Below, in pieces: positions 1 to 7,917 of a stretch of 45,536 nt of DNA. A program made the position numbers and the translations under genes. The DNA is from an uncultured Eubacteriales bacterium (GTDB taxonomy: Bacteria > Bacillota > Clostridia > Lachnospirales > Lachnospiraceae): assembly GCA_949292795.1 (NCBI GenBank), contig CASFBR010000018.1:1-45536 (forward strand). The letters run 5' to 3'. The notes under the pieces are model-generated. The model was not told the DNA's origin. It did no database searches and worked only from the letters and a program-made list of their open reading frames with translations. Position 1 is the stretch's first letter. Each line of letters opens with the position of its first letter.

Positions 1-1670
1 AATGCCGCCTCATTTTCATCAAGCATCGCCAGAGCAGAGGTATATTCCTCATTTTGTGCCAGCTGTGCGTCCACAGCTTCATGGGCCTGCTGCACAGCCT
101 GCTCCATAGCCGCCTCCAGCGCCGCCGCGATCTGTGCCCGGCCATCGGCGATGGCTGCCATACCGGACTCATAGCTTGTATCATATGTATTTTTCAGCGC
201 CTGCACCATCGGCTCAAGCGTCTCAATCTGACTGTTTAACGCATCACGCTGGCCTTCAAGCTCGGCCAGCTTTTGCTCGTCGGGAACCTCCTGGGCCAAA
301 AGTGCATCGATCTGTGACTGAATATCCGCTACCTGTGACTGCAATGTCTGTAACTGGCCGGACATCTGTTCAAAGCTTGCTTTAAGCTGCTCAAGCTGCT
401 CCTGTGCCGCGTCAAGCTGCGCCGCCGTATCCCTTGTCGCTTCTTCAACCTCAGCTTTGGCAGCTTCCTTTGCCGCAGCCTCCGCCTGGACATACGCAGC
501 CTGCTTTTGCTGTTCAAGCTGTGCCCGGCCATCGGCAATCTGCGCCCGGCCATCGGCGATCTGCCGGCGGGCCGCATCAAAATCAACCGCAGCGGCCTTT
601 TCTTCCAGCTGCGCCAACCCGTCATAATACTGCTGCCATCCGCTCGCAAGCTGGGCTTCATTCGCCGCAATCTGAGCCCGGCCGTCAGCCAGAGCCTGCT
701 CACCGGACTCAAGCTGGGCCTTTGCATCCTCAAGCTCGGCTTCCTTTTCCTCAAGCTCCTCTTCGCCGTCCTCAAGCTCCTGCTGAGATGACTCCAGCGT
801 TTCCAGGGCATCGGCAAGCTCGGCATCCGCGTCTGCCTTAGCATCGTCGTATTCCTTCTGCGCGTCGTCAATCTCATCCATGGCATCCCCACGAATCTGT
901 GAATATCGCGCCTCACAGCGCGCGTCTGCCACTGTATCCTCAATCCGGTCCAAAACCCCGGACACAAGCTCGTCATAGCCATCGGTATAGCAAACCTCAT
1001 CCGCAGCCCCTTCGATCCACACATCAATTTTGGTGTATACGTCAGATGAGAAGCTATCCGGTGTCACCACGGCAAACGAATCCAGCTCGCCGTCGCCGAT
1101 GGTGGTGCTGCCTCTCGTAAATGTAATAAACTCAGGGCTGCTTCCGATACCGACAATCGTAAACGTATCCGTTGTAAGTGTATCTGAAAGGTCCGTATCA
1201 TTGCCGCTCTCAAAGGTGATCGTATCGCCAATGGTAAAATTATGATTTTCCAGAGTTCCTGCATCAATGAGACACTCACCGGCCTTCTCAGGCATACGCC
1301 CTTCGATCACGTCCACCCTGTTTTTCTCACCCATATCGGCCATGACCTTAAAGACCTTCTGATTATCTTCGCTCCAGCACAGCAAATCCACAGCATAGCT
1401 TCCCACTGCATCCGCGACGCCGTCGACTGCGCGCACAGCCTCCACATCCTCATCGGTCAGGCCAAGCGTCCCCTGAATACGTATATCCATGAGCTGCCGT
1501 TCATCAAAATAATCGTCCGCCGTAAAGCGCATATCCGGTTCGGATGCCCGGATTCCCGAGAAAAAGGCCACACCCATGGCGACAATGAGAAAAATGGAGA
1601 TAAAACGGTTGAAGGTTCTGATGATCTCCATATAAAAATCTTTCCGAAGTATATTTTTTCTCTTTTTCAT
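1..1670 (-). CDS. FtsX/MacB-type ABC transporter permease with long coiled-coil extracellular domain (3' end outside window)
   Basis: The frame is open from the ATG at 1670 to the window edge, giving about 556 residues of a longer protein. A basic N-terminus and one membrane segment (about residues 18-40) are followed by an extracytoplasmic MacB-like region. From about residue 265 to the edge it is a heptad-rich coiled coil full of A, E, Q and L with repeated 'DGRAQIA' and 'LEDAKAQLE'-like motifs. This layout is typical of large Firmicutes FtsX-family permeases whose remaining membrane segments follow the coil; those would lie beyond base 1. It starts 9 bases after the ATPase gene, so the two form one transporter operon. 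The substrate is unknown: lipoprotein export, peptide resistance or a mechanical role in envelope remodelling are all possible. Confidence 0.88.
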   Translation of the reverse strand, partial: MKKRKNILRKDFYMEIIRTFNRFISIFLIVAMGVAFFSGIRASEPDMRFTADDYFDERQLMDIRIQGTLGLTDEDVEAVRAVDGVADAVGSYAVDLLCWSEDNQKVFKVMADMGEKNRVDVIEGRMPEKAGECLIDAGTLENHNFTIGDTITFESGNDTDLSDTLTTDTFTIVGIGSSPEFITFTRGSTTIGDGELDSFAVVTPDSFSSDVYTKIDVWIEGAADEVCYTDGYDELVSGVLDRIEDTVADARCEARYSQIRGDAMDEIDDAQKEYDDAKADADAELADALETLESSQQELEDGEEELEEKEAELEDAKAQLESGEQALADGRAQIAANEAQLASGWQQYYDGLAQLEEKAAAVDFDAARRQIADGRAQIADGRAQLEQQKQAAYVQAEAAAKEAAKAEVEEATRDTAAQLDAAQEQLEQLKASFEQMSGQLQTLQSQVADIQSQIDALLAQEVPDEQKLAELEGQRDALNSQIETLEPMVQALKNTYDTSYESGMAAIADGRAQIAAALEAAMEQAVQQAHEAVDAQLAQNEEYTSALAMLDENEAA

Positions 1671-1679
1671 GGGCTATCC

Positions 1680-2384
1680 CTACCATTCAATAGTCTCCAC
1701 CGACACCGGCGAATCATTCAGCGTCATTTTGGAAACGCGTCCGTTTTTAATCTGAATAACCCGGTCTGCCATAGGGGCAATCGCTGAGTTGTGGGTAATC
1801 ACGATCACCGTCATTCCTCGTTCCCGGCACATATCCTGAAGCAGCTTTAAAATTGATTTGCCGGTATTATAATCCAGCGCCCCCGTAGGCTCATCGCACA
1901 AAAGAAGCTTCGGATTTTTTGCCAGCGCCCTGGCAATGGAAACACGCTGCTGCTCTCCGCCGGAAAGCTGCGCCGGAAAATTTCCCAGCCGGTCCCCAAG
2001 TCCGACCTCCTCAAGCACAGTTTTGGCGTCCAGAGGATTTTTACAAATCTGAAGTGCCAGTTCAACGTTCTCCAGCGCGGTCAGGTTGGGAACAAGATTA
2101 TAAAACTGAAATACAAAGCCAATGTCCTCCCGGCGGTAACCGGTGAGCTGACGGTTCGTGTACTTGCCAATATCTGTCCCGTCGATCCATATCTGCCCGC
2201 TGGTCGCACGGTCCATACCTCCAAGGATATTCAAAACCGTCGTCTTTCCGGCGCCGCTTGGCCCAACGATCACGACAAACTCACCTTTCTTAACGATAAA
2301 ATTAATACCATCGACAGCCCGAATCTTAATCTCACCCATCTTATATGTTTTGGTGACATTAACCAGCTTCACAAAGTCATCCAT
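1680..2384 (-). CDS. ABC transporter ATP-binding protein (MacB/LolD type)
   Basis: This 234-residue ATPase powers the coiled-coil permease encoded directly downstream. It shows Walker A (GPSGAGKT, near residue 41), the Q-loop region, the signature LSGGEQQ, Walker B ending in DEPTG and the switch histidine (VITHNS). Size and motifs fit the MacB/LolD/FtsE class. A TTG start nine bases upstream is possible, but it lies only one base after the AGGAGG. The ATG at 2384 has a 10-base spacing and gives the normal N-terminus, so it is preferred. A promoter with a consensus -10 lies 70-100 bases upstream. Confidence 0.93.
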   Translation of the reverse strand: MDDFVKLVNVTKTYKMGEIKIRAVDGINFIVKKGEFVVIVGPSGAGKTTVLNILGGMDRATSGQIWIDGTDIGKYTNRQLTGYRREDIGFVFQFYNLVPNLTALENVELALQICKNPLDAKTVLEEVGLGDRLGNFPAQLSGGEQQRVSIARALAKNPKLLLCDEPTGALDYNTGKSILKLLQDMCRERGMTVIVITHNSAIAPMADRVIQIKNGRVSKMTLNDSPVSVETIEW

Positions 2385-2452
2385 CCTAAGCAAGCCTCCT
2401 TTATATCCCAGTGCCGCCGTTATATCCGGCGTCTCTGTTGATCTCTGCTTTT

Positions 2453-2481
2453 ATTATAGCTGATTTTTTGTGAAAATCCAA
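2453..2481 (-). promoter_or_regulatory. sigma-A-type promoter for the ABC transporter operon
   Basis: On the minus strand TTGGAT (2476-2481) and TATAAT (2453-2458) are separated by 17 bases. It lies about 70 bases before the ATPase start. A small GC hairpin sits between the promoter and the ribosome binding site. Confidence 0.7.
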
Positions 2482-2700
2482 CCGCCGCAGCGCCGCGAAA
2501 ATATTATAATTTTATAAACTCTGACCAACGTCCGCAAAGGCCATAGCCCGCCAGACGTTTTGTGCACCAAACAAACAGGACTCCTTCTGTGCGGGATTCT
2601 TTGCCTGCGGCGGGCCGCATAAGCGGCACTTTTACTTCGCCGCAGTGCGAGCCTAAGCAAAGCTTTTTATTGCATGGAAACGCAGCTTCCTGTGCAATGA
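2482..2700. other. non-coding GC-rich intergenic stretch
   Basis: No convincing gene is visible: the open frames lack ribosome binding sites and recognisable products. The stretch has several short inverted repeats built on GCCGC/GCGGC. It also contains GCCTAAGCAAAGC (2651-2663), which recurs inverted in the dispersed repeat near 19.66 kb. Confidence 0.4.
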
Positions 2701-2728
2701 AAAAAGCCCGGCTTTCTTCCGGACTTTT
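2701..2728 (-). terminator. intrinsic terminator of the O-acylation operon
   Basis: AAAAGCCCGG and CCGGACTTTT form a 10-pair stem with one mismatch and a 7-base loop. The minus-strand product ends in a run of six T. It lies 41 bases after the stop of the DHHW gene and may work in both directions. Confidence 0.75.
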
Positions 2729-2768
2729 GATCATCCGCTGCCGGCATAGCTATTGCCGGCGCGGCCTT

Positions 2769-4172
2769 TTATTCTGCTGTATCACTTTCGTCTGATCCTT
2801 TAGTATCGCTCTCTCCGGATACGTTCGTATCACTTTCACCGGATGCATTTGTATTGCTTTCATTTGTTACATTCGCATCACTTTCACCGGATATATTTGT
2901 TACATTCGTATCGCTTTCATTCGATACATCCGTGCTGCCCTCGTCTGATACGTCTGTATCATTTTCATCAGATACTTCTGCCTTCTCCAGCGCACTGGCA
3001 ATGGAGCGGTCGGTCATAAACGTATTGACGTTATATAAAAATAACACATCTGTAATTCCGGTACTATCAATGAGCTGATCGATGTCTTCATAATAGTAAC
3101 GCGGATCGACCATGATAATATTCCGGTAGTACGGCAGCAAAAACTGAACAAAGCAGTTGGCATAGGAATCTTTGATCAGAAGGAGGCTTCTGTTTTCCTC
3201 ATTGGCTGTGGAAATATCCACTCTTGAATAATTGCCGCCGAAAAAGACCTCATACTGATCCTTTTGTTCCAGAGCTGAGCTGACATAAATCGAAGCGCTC
3301 TTTTTCTGCTCATCGATGTAATTGACGACACAGTCTGTGTTGACATTTCTTGGTACATAAATATCGATCTCATCCTGTGCTTTATGGTAGCCGCTTTTCG
3401 ATGCCAGTGTTCCCGAAAAGCTTGTCGATACCGGATAAATATCATAATCCCAGACAGGCGACGCAATATCAAGCTCTGAGCTGAGCGTTTCAAAGGCATA
3501 ATACGCGCCAAGGCTTGTCCAGTGATGGTCCGTCTTATAATAAATATATTCATCCTTATGGGCTGCCATCGTCCCTTCCATATCGACAAAATTCAGTGCT
3601 GTTCCGACGATTGAATTGACATGGGCAAGGTCCTTCGACTGATCCCTCACCGGCGCATTGGCCGGACGAAGCTGGTCGCAGATATAGGCTGCATTTGGGA
3701 TCAGCGCCATAACCATATTGACATCCGTGTGGCGTTCTGCAAAATCATAGATTGCATTAAGATTTTTATCCACAAAAGTCATATCCGGCGTCTCAGGTAT
3801 CTCAAGAAGCGTATGATCCCGTCCGATATATACGCCGTTAGATTCCCGCTTTCCCAAAACCATATCTTCCATAAGCTTCAGACCAATCCACTGATCTCTT
3901 AAAAAGAACTGATCGGCCACATAATCTTCCATGTCCGTCATAAATTTGCCGCTGGCGATATTTTCCAGAGAAAACTCCGGTTTTTGAGCAAGCACCCGGT
4001 TTTCTGATTCTGAAAATTCCTTGTCGCCGCTGAAAAAATTAAAAATACAGGCAAAAACAATAAACAACAAAAAGACGCAGGTGATTTTTGTATATATTTT
4101 TGCATTGCGTTCGCGGAGAATTTTTTTCTTTTTCTTTCTCCGTTCTTCAGGCGTCATCGGTCTGTTTTCCAT
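2769..4172 (-). CDS. DHHW-family protein, AlgX/AlgJ-like SGNH fold, partner of MBOAT acyltransferase
   Basis: 467 residues. A lysine-rich cytoplasmic N-terminus and one membrane anchor (about 29-47) precede an extracytoplasmic domain with the family motif DHHW (215-218, context YYKTDHHWTS). Such proteins accompany MBOAT O-acyltransferases and are thought to complete acyl transfer to a surface polymer. The last 67 residues (401-467) are a low-complexity tail with an 8-residue period close to SGESDTNV, encoded by imperfect 24-base repeats, so its length may vary between strains. A GTG at 4175 is possible, but the ATG at 4172 has the better spacing from GGAG. It is the last gene of the operon and follows the MBOAT stop by 18 bases. 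Confidence 0.88.
   Translation of the reverse strand: MENRPMTPEERRKKKKKILRERNAKIYTKITCVFLLFIVFACIFNFFSGDKEFSESENRVLAQKPEFSLENIASGKFMTDMEDYVADQFFLRDQWIGLKLMEDMVLGKRESNGVYIGRDHTLLEIPETPDMTFVDKNLNAIYDFAERHTDVNMVMALIPNAAYICDQLRPANAPVRDQSKDLAHVNSIVGTALNFVDMEGTMAAHKDEYIYYKTDHHWTSLGAYYAFETLSSELDIASPVWDYDIYPVSTSFSGTLASKSGYHKAQDEIDIYVPRNVNTDCVVNYIDEQKKSASIYVSSALEQKDQYEVFFGGNYSRVDISTANEENRSLLLIKDSYANCFVQFLLPYYRNIIMVDPRYYYEDIDQLIDSTGITDVLFLYNVNTFMTDRSIASALEKAEVSDENDTDVSDEGSTDVSNESDTNVTNISGESDANVTNESNTNASGESDTNVSGESDTKGSDESDTAE
2790..2985. repeat. imperfect 24-base tandem repeats in the 3' end of the DHHW gene
   Basis: Variants of a 24-base unit resembling TCACTTTCACCGGATACATT plus four bases recur in frame and encode the S-x-E-S-D-T-x-V tail. 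Some units are lengthened by one or two codons. Confidence 0.7.
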
Positions 4173-4190
4173 CACAAAAACTCCTTTTTA

Positions 4191-5603
4191 TTAAAAGCGG
4201 AAATATAAAAACGGATTATATGTTGCATTCACCAGGTAAGCCACACTGAAAATGAAGATCGCCGAATAGACAACCGTAGCGATGATCGATGGCCAGAAGC
4301 CTTTTTTCAGCGCCAGACGGCAGAACCGTTTCCATACAAACGGCGTCGCGCACAAAAAGCAGATGACAAGCAGCAGCAGATTGCCTGCCAGATAATAAAG
4401 CCCGGTACTATCAATAAATCCGTGCGCGCCAATGCCAAACATATTTCCGAGATAGCTGAACGCCCCGGACAGTGAAGTCGCCGAGAAAAGTACCCAGCCG
4501 ATCACAACAAGGATAAAGCAGTATATCTTTTGAACGATGCCCGGAAGCCTGTCCAGATATTTTCCAAGGAAATATTTTTCAAGCAGCAAAAGCAGTCCAT
4601 AGTACAGCCCCCAGAACATAAAGTTCCAGGCTGCGCCGTGCCAGAAACCGGTCAACATCCACACAATGAGGATATTTCTCACATGCTTCAGACGCGAAAC
4701 CCGGTTGCCGCCCAGCGGAATATAAACATACTCGCGGAACCATGTTCCAAGGGAAATATGCCACCGGCGCCAAAATTCTGTCACGCTTTTGGAAATATAC
4801 GGATAATCAAAATTTCGTACAAACTCAAAGCCGAACATTTTTCCAAGGCCCACAGCCATATCCGAATAGCCGCTGAAATCAAAATAAATCTGCATCGTAT
4901 ATGCCAAAGCGCCGATCCATGCAGTCAGAACCAAACGCTCATCGGCAGGAAGCGCCGTGATTGCGTCAAAGGCCGCGCCAATATTGTTAGCCAGAAGTAC
5001 CTTTTTCCCAAGTCCGCGGACAAACCATGCCACACCCTGACCGAACTTATACCAGGTCAGCGTACGCTTTGAGAGCTGTTCGTTAATATCGCTGTAACGC
5101 ACGATCGGGCCGGCGATTAGCTGCGGGTACATCGTTACATAGGCGCCAAAGGAGATAAAATTTCTCTGTACCGGAACGGCGCCCTTGTAAACATCAATAA
5201 TATAGGAAAGAATCTGGAATGTATAAAATGAGATTCCCACCGGGAGCGCCAGTTCTTTATAGGGAATATCAAAAGGCAGCAGGACATTGATATTATCCAG
5301 AAAGAAGCCGTAGTACTTAAAGAAGCCCAACATTCCAAGATTGACAGCAACGGTAAACCAAAAACAGATTTTTAACCAATGCTCGTTCTTTTCCCGGCGG
5401 TAATATTCCATTTCAAGTCCGCTCAAATAGTTAAACACAATACTAAACAGCATCAAAAAGACATATACCGGTTCTCCCCATGCGTAAAACACAAGGCTGA
5501 CAAGAAACAGTATGAGGTTTTTCAATTTCCACGGTGCGATAAAGTATAAAAGCAGCGTCACCGGAAAAAATACAAAAAGAAAAAAAACACTGCTGAAAAT
5601 CAT
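4191..5603 (-). CDS. MBOAT-family membrane O-acyltransferase (AlgI/DltB-like)
   Basis: This 470-residue polytopic protein carries an acyl group across the membrane for attachment to a surface polysaccharide or other envelope polymer. It starts with the typical MIFSS..FLFVFFP. It carries the invariant MBOAT histidines: H282 in FWRRWHISLGTWFREYVYIPLGG and the catalytic H322 in TGFWHGAAWNF. Length matches AlgI (about 470). The partners SGNH and DUF4358 lie upstream and DHHW downstream on the same strand, which argues for polymer O-acetylation rather than alanylation of teichoic acid. No dltA or dltC is present. The polymer cannot be named from sequence. Confidence 0.93.
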   Translation of the reverse strand: MIFSSVFFLFVFFPVTLLLYFIAPWKLKNLILFLVSLVFYAWGEPVYVFLMLFSIVFNYLSGLEMEYYRREKNEHWLKICFWFTVAVNLGMLGFFKYYGFFLDNINVLLPFDIPYKELALPVGISFYTFQILSYIIDVYKGAVPVQRNFISFGAYVTMYPQLIAGPIVRYSDINEQLSKRTLTWYKFGQGVAWFVRGLGKKVLLANNIGAAFDAITALPADERLVLTAWIGALAYTMQIYFDFSGYSDMAVGLGKMFGFEFVRNFDYPYISKSVTEFWRRWHISLGTWFREYVYIPLGGNRVSRLKHVRNILIVWMLTGFWHGAAWNFMFWGLYYGLLLLLEKYFLGKYLDRLPGIVQKIYCFILVVIGWVLFSATSLSGAFSYLGNMFGIGAHGFIDSTGLYYLAGNLLLLVICFLCATPFVWKRFCRLALKKGFWPSIIATVVYSAIFIFSVAYLVNATYNPFLYFRF

Positions 5604-5627
5604 AGTATAAAATCCTTCCTCACGATC

Positions 5628-5677
5628 AAAATACGCACATCTGATAAAATACGCACATCTGATAGAATATGCACATC
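5628..5677. repeat. 18-base tandem repeat, 2.8 copies, between DUF4358 and MBOAT genes
   Basis: AAAATACGCACATCTGAT occurs at 5628-5645 and 5646-5663, and a degenerate third copy starts at 5664. It fills the short spacer between two operon genes. Confidence 0.85.
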
Positions 5678-5690
5678 AAACAGACACCTA

Positions 5691-6194
5691 TCAGAGAGCC
5701 GATTTAAATGCGCTGTCTGCAGCCCCTGCATCCTCATGTACGATATAAAGTACATAATTTCCCCGAATATCCAGGACATGATGATCTTCAAGCATCGCAT
5801 ACTGTTCCGGCGCATAGCCTTCAAATGTATTTTCCTGGCTTTCAAGCCGGCTAAGGATCGCGGACTCCACAGCTTCGGCCTGAGATGTATCTGAAAGCTT
5901 GATAATCAGCAGTTCCTGAACATCCATATTGGTTTTCGGAGCGTAAAGCACGACCGCCTCATAATCTGCGGGATCAAGGCCGTAAAACTTTTTAAACATC
6001 CGGTCTGTACTTTTTTCCATAGAATCCACGGAAATCGATGCAATCACCGCCGCTTCCACGTCTTCGATCGCAGCCGCGCTGACCCGGTCGCCAAGCTGCA
6101 AAAAAATAATAAATATGAGCAGAAGAATCGTCATCCCAATACGGACAGGCCCAAGAAACGACATCCCGTTACTCAACTGCATTTTCTTCTTCAT
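5691..6194 (-). CDS. DUF4358-domain exported protein
   Basis: 167 residues with a basic start and a membrane/signal segment (about 14-32, ending near VSAAA). A compact extracytoplasmic domain has the pattern of DUF4358 proteins, which frequently accompany MBOAT/DHHW pairs in Clostridia; their biochemical role is unknown. The start at 6194 is chosen because GGAGG is six bases before it. Upstream ATG and TTG codons are too close to, or before, that site. The gene overlaps the end of the SGNH gene by 26 bases, so translation is probably coupled. Confidence 0.8.
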   Translation of the reverse strand: MKKKMQLSNGMSFLGPVRIGMTILLLIFIIFLQLGDRVSAAAIEDVEAAVIASISVDSMEKSTDRMFKKFYGLDPADYEAVVLYAPKTNMDVQELLIIKLSDTSQAEAVESAILSRLESQENTFEGYAPEQYAMLEDHHVLDIRGNYVLYIVHEDAGAADSAFKSAL

Positions 6195-6981
6195 CATTAA
6201 CCTCCGCAATCATATCCACAGCCCAATACTCGTAAAAAGCTTTCTGCATATGAATCCCATCTATATCATACAGGTCTTTATGTTCTTCAACCGTAGCGCT
6301 GACATCGACATAGTGTATTCCGTTTTCTTCACAATGCGCCTTGATCGCCGCATTCCATTCCGGAATGTTCCGCCATTTATCCGATTGTTCAAAGGCAGGG
6401 TCCGTTGCCGGGATCGTTGAGTTCACATAAACCTCAATACCGGGCACGCTGGTGCGGATCAGTTCGATCATGGCGTCCAGCTCTTCAATGTACTCGTCCA
6501 CTGTATCCCAGTAGCCGATACTTATATCGTTCAGACCGAAGCATAAAAAACAAACCAGAGGGTTGACATTTTGAAGCCGCGGGATATAGTCCGGAATATT
6601 TTTCAGGGTTGCCCCCGCATTTGCCATAACACGCCGTTCTTCGACAAAGCCATAGGTATAAAATCCAACGGCACGGGAATCGCCAAGGATCGCGGCATCG
6701 CTAAACTGCTGCCACACATCCAGTTCCCCGTTCTCAAGCGCTTCCCGCCGTTCCTGCTTTTTAAGTTCCTTGATCTTGTCTTCCACCGGGGTGGAATCCG
6801 TCCGCTCCAGCTTATGAATATAGGCAATGCCGGCTTCTGTGCTGGCCTTTGGCACATCCTTTTTTAAAACAAGAGTAAACACGACAACCAGTACGATCAC
6901 GGCCGCCGCTCCGGCCGCAAGGAGCCGCCAGTTTTTAAGAAGCACCGGCGGGCGCTTATTCCGCTTTCTGTTCTTTTGCAT
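6169..6981 (-). CDS. membrane-anchored SGNH/GDSL-family hydrolase
   Basis: 270 residues with one N-terminal membrane anchor (about 19-40) and an extracytoplasmic SGNH domain. Block I is ILGDSRAVGF (Ser102), the Asn block is FGLND (Asn151), and the Asp/His pair is DGIH (Asp241, His244). The first gene of the O-acylation operon, it is likely an esterase or acyl-transfer partner working on the polymer modified by the MBOAT protein. The ribosome binding site AGAGG precedes the ATG, and a good promoter lies at 7066-7094. Confidence 0.9.
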   Translation of the reverse strand: MQKNRKRNKRPPVLLKNWRLLAAGAAAVIVLVVVFTLVLKKDVPKASTEAGIAYIHKLERTDSTPVEDKIKELKKQERREALENGELDVWQQFSDAAILGDSRAVGFYTYGFVEERRVMANAGATLKNIPDYIPRLQNVNPLVCFLCFGLNDISIGYWDTVDEYIEELDAMIELIRTSVPGIEVYVNSTIPATDPAFEQSDKWRNIPEWNAAIKAHCEENGIHYVDVSATVEEHKDLYDIDGIHMQKAFYEYWAVDMIAEVNDEEENAVE

Positions 6982-7065
6982 ATTCGTACGCCTCTTTAAT
7001 ATAATCTTGATTTAGGTTCCATCATCGCCGGAGCATTTTCCGGCATTTTATATGGAGCAAAAATT

Positions 7066-7094
7066 ATTATAGCTTATTTTTCAGGAAATGACAA
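7066..7094 (-). promoter_or_regulatory. promoter of the SGNH-DUF4358-MBOAT-DHHW operon
   Basis: On the minus strand TTGTCA (7089-7094) and TATAAT (7066-7071) are 17 bases apart. The short leader contains a GCCGGA/TCCGGC hairpin (about 7027-7044) before the ribosome binding site. Confidence 0.7.
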
Positions 7095-7107
7095 CGTTCG
7101 ACAGCAT

Positions 7108-7145
7108 AAAAAATGCTCCGGAGCCAACATATTATGTCAGCTCCG
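7108..7145 (-). terminator. terminator of pflB-pflA overlapping the pflA stop
   Basis: CGGAGC and GCTCCG (7140-7145 and 7119-7124) form a stem around the stop codon. A second GAGC and then six T follow on the minus strand. It separates pflA from the promoter of the next operon. Confidence 0.65.
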
Positions 7146-7917
7146 AAGCCACGATCATTTCCAGCCGCCGGATGTCTGGCGGACTGCACGCCTCAAAATC
7201 CTTAAACGGAAATTCAAGGCCCATTTGTTCATATTTTGTCATACATATTTTTTTAAACGGAAGCAGCTCCAGCTTTTCAAGATTTTTAAATGATGCACTG
7301 AGCCTTGCAATCTTTCGGATACATGCTTCACTGTCATTAAAGCCCGGTACTACGACATGACGTATCCAGAGCGGAACGGCCATCGATTCGGTCAGACGCA
7401 GGAACGAAAGCACCTGCTCCATAGACGCGCCGCACAGCTCCCGGTATGACCTCTCATCTCCGGCTTTTAAATCTGCCAGCACAAGGTCTGTATATTCCAG
7501 TACGCCGGCCGCTTTATCCAGATCACCCACGCCGGATGTGTCCAGTGCCGTATGGATGCCCTCCTGTTTAAGTAATGCAAAAAGCTCCCGCACAAACTCG
7601 GGCTGCATCAGCGCTTCTCCGCCGGAAACGGTCACACCGCCATTTTTAATGTACGGGCGGTAACGCATAATGCGCGCTACCGTTTCCCCGGCGGTAAGAC
7701 AATGGCAGCCCGGCGCAGCCTGCGGCATGGCCCATGTATCCGGATTATGGCAATAGCCGCAGCGCAGCGGGCAGCCCTGCATAAAGACCACAAACCGAAG
7801 GCCCGGGCCATCCACAGCCCCAAGGCTTTGAAAGCTGTGGATATAGCCTGTGACCGGATTCATGCCGTCCGGTTTTATATCATCTGATTTTATGCGATCC
7901 TGTCTTACGCTGTCCAT
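7132..7917 (-). CDS. pflA: pyruvate formate-lyase activating enzyme
   Basis: This 261-residue radical SAM enzyme installs the glycyl radical on PflB. The cluster motif CxxxCxxC is Cys49, Cys53 and Cys56 in GCPLRCGYCHNPDTW, and the GGEA region follows (VSGGEALMQPEF). The ATG overlaps the pflB stop by one base (TAATG). A GAGG inside the pflB end serves as ribosome binding site, so the two genes are translationally coupled. The first 20 residues are slightly longer than in many PflA proteins and rich in Asp and Lys. Confidence 0.96.
   Translation of the reverse strand: MDSVRQDRIKSDDIKPDGMNPVTGYIHSFQSLGAVDGPGLRFVVFMQGCPLRCGYCHNPDTWAMPQAAPGCHCLTAGETVARIMRYRPYIKNGGVTVSGGEALMQPEFVRELFALLKQEGIHTALDTSGVGDLDKAAGVLEYTDLVLADLKAGDERSYRELCGASMEQVLSFLRLTESMAVPLWIRHVVVPGFNDSEACIRKIARLSASFKNLEKLELLPFKKICMTKYEQMGLEFPFKDFEACSPPDIRRLEMIVASELT

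Noticed and set aside
329-1027. 232-codon frame inside the permease gene
   Set aside because: It is a shifted reading of the coiled-coil coding sequence. The frame from 1670 has a clear start, a membrane segment and heptads.
4191-5603. DltB of teichoic acid D-alanylation
   Set aside because: No dltA, dltC or dltD is present, and the neighbours (SGNH, DUF4358, DHHW) fit the O-acetyltransferase group better.
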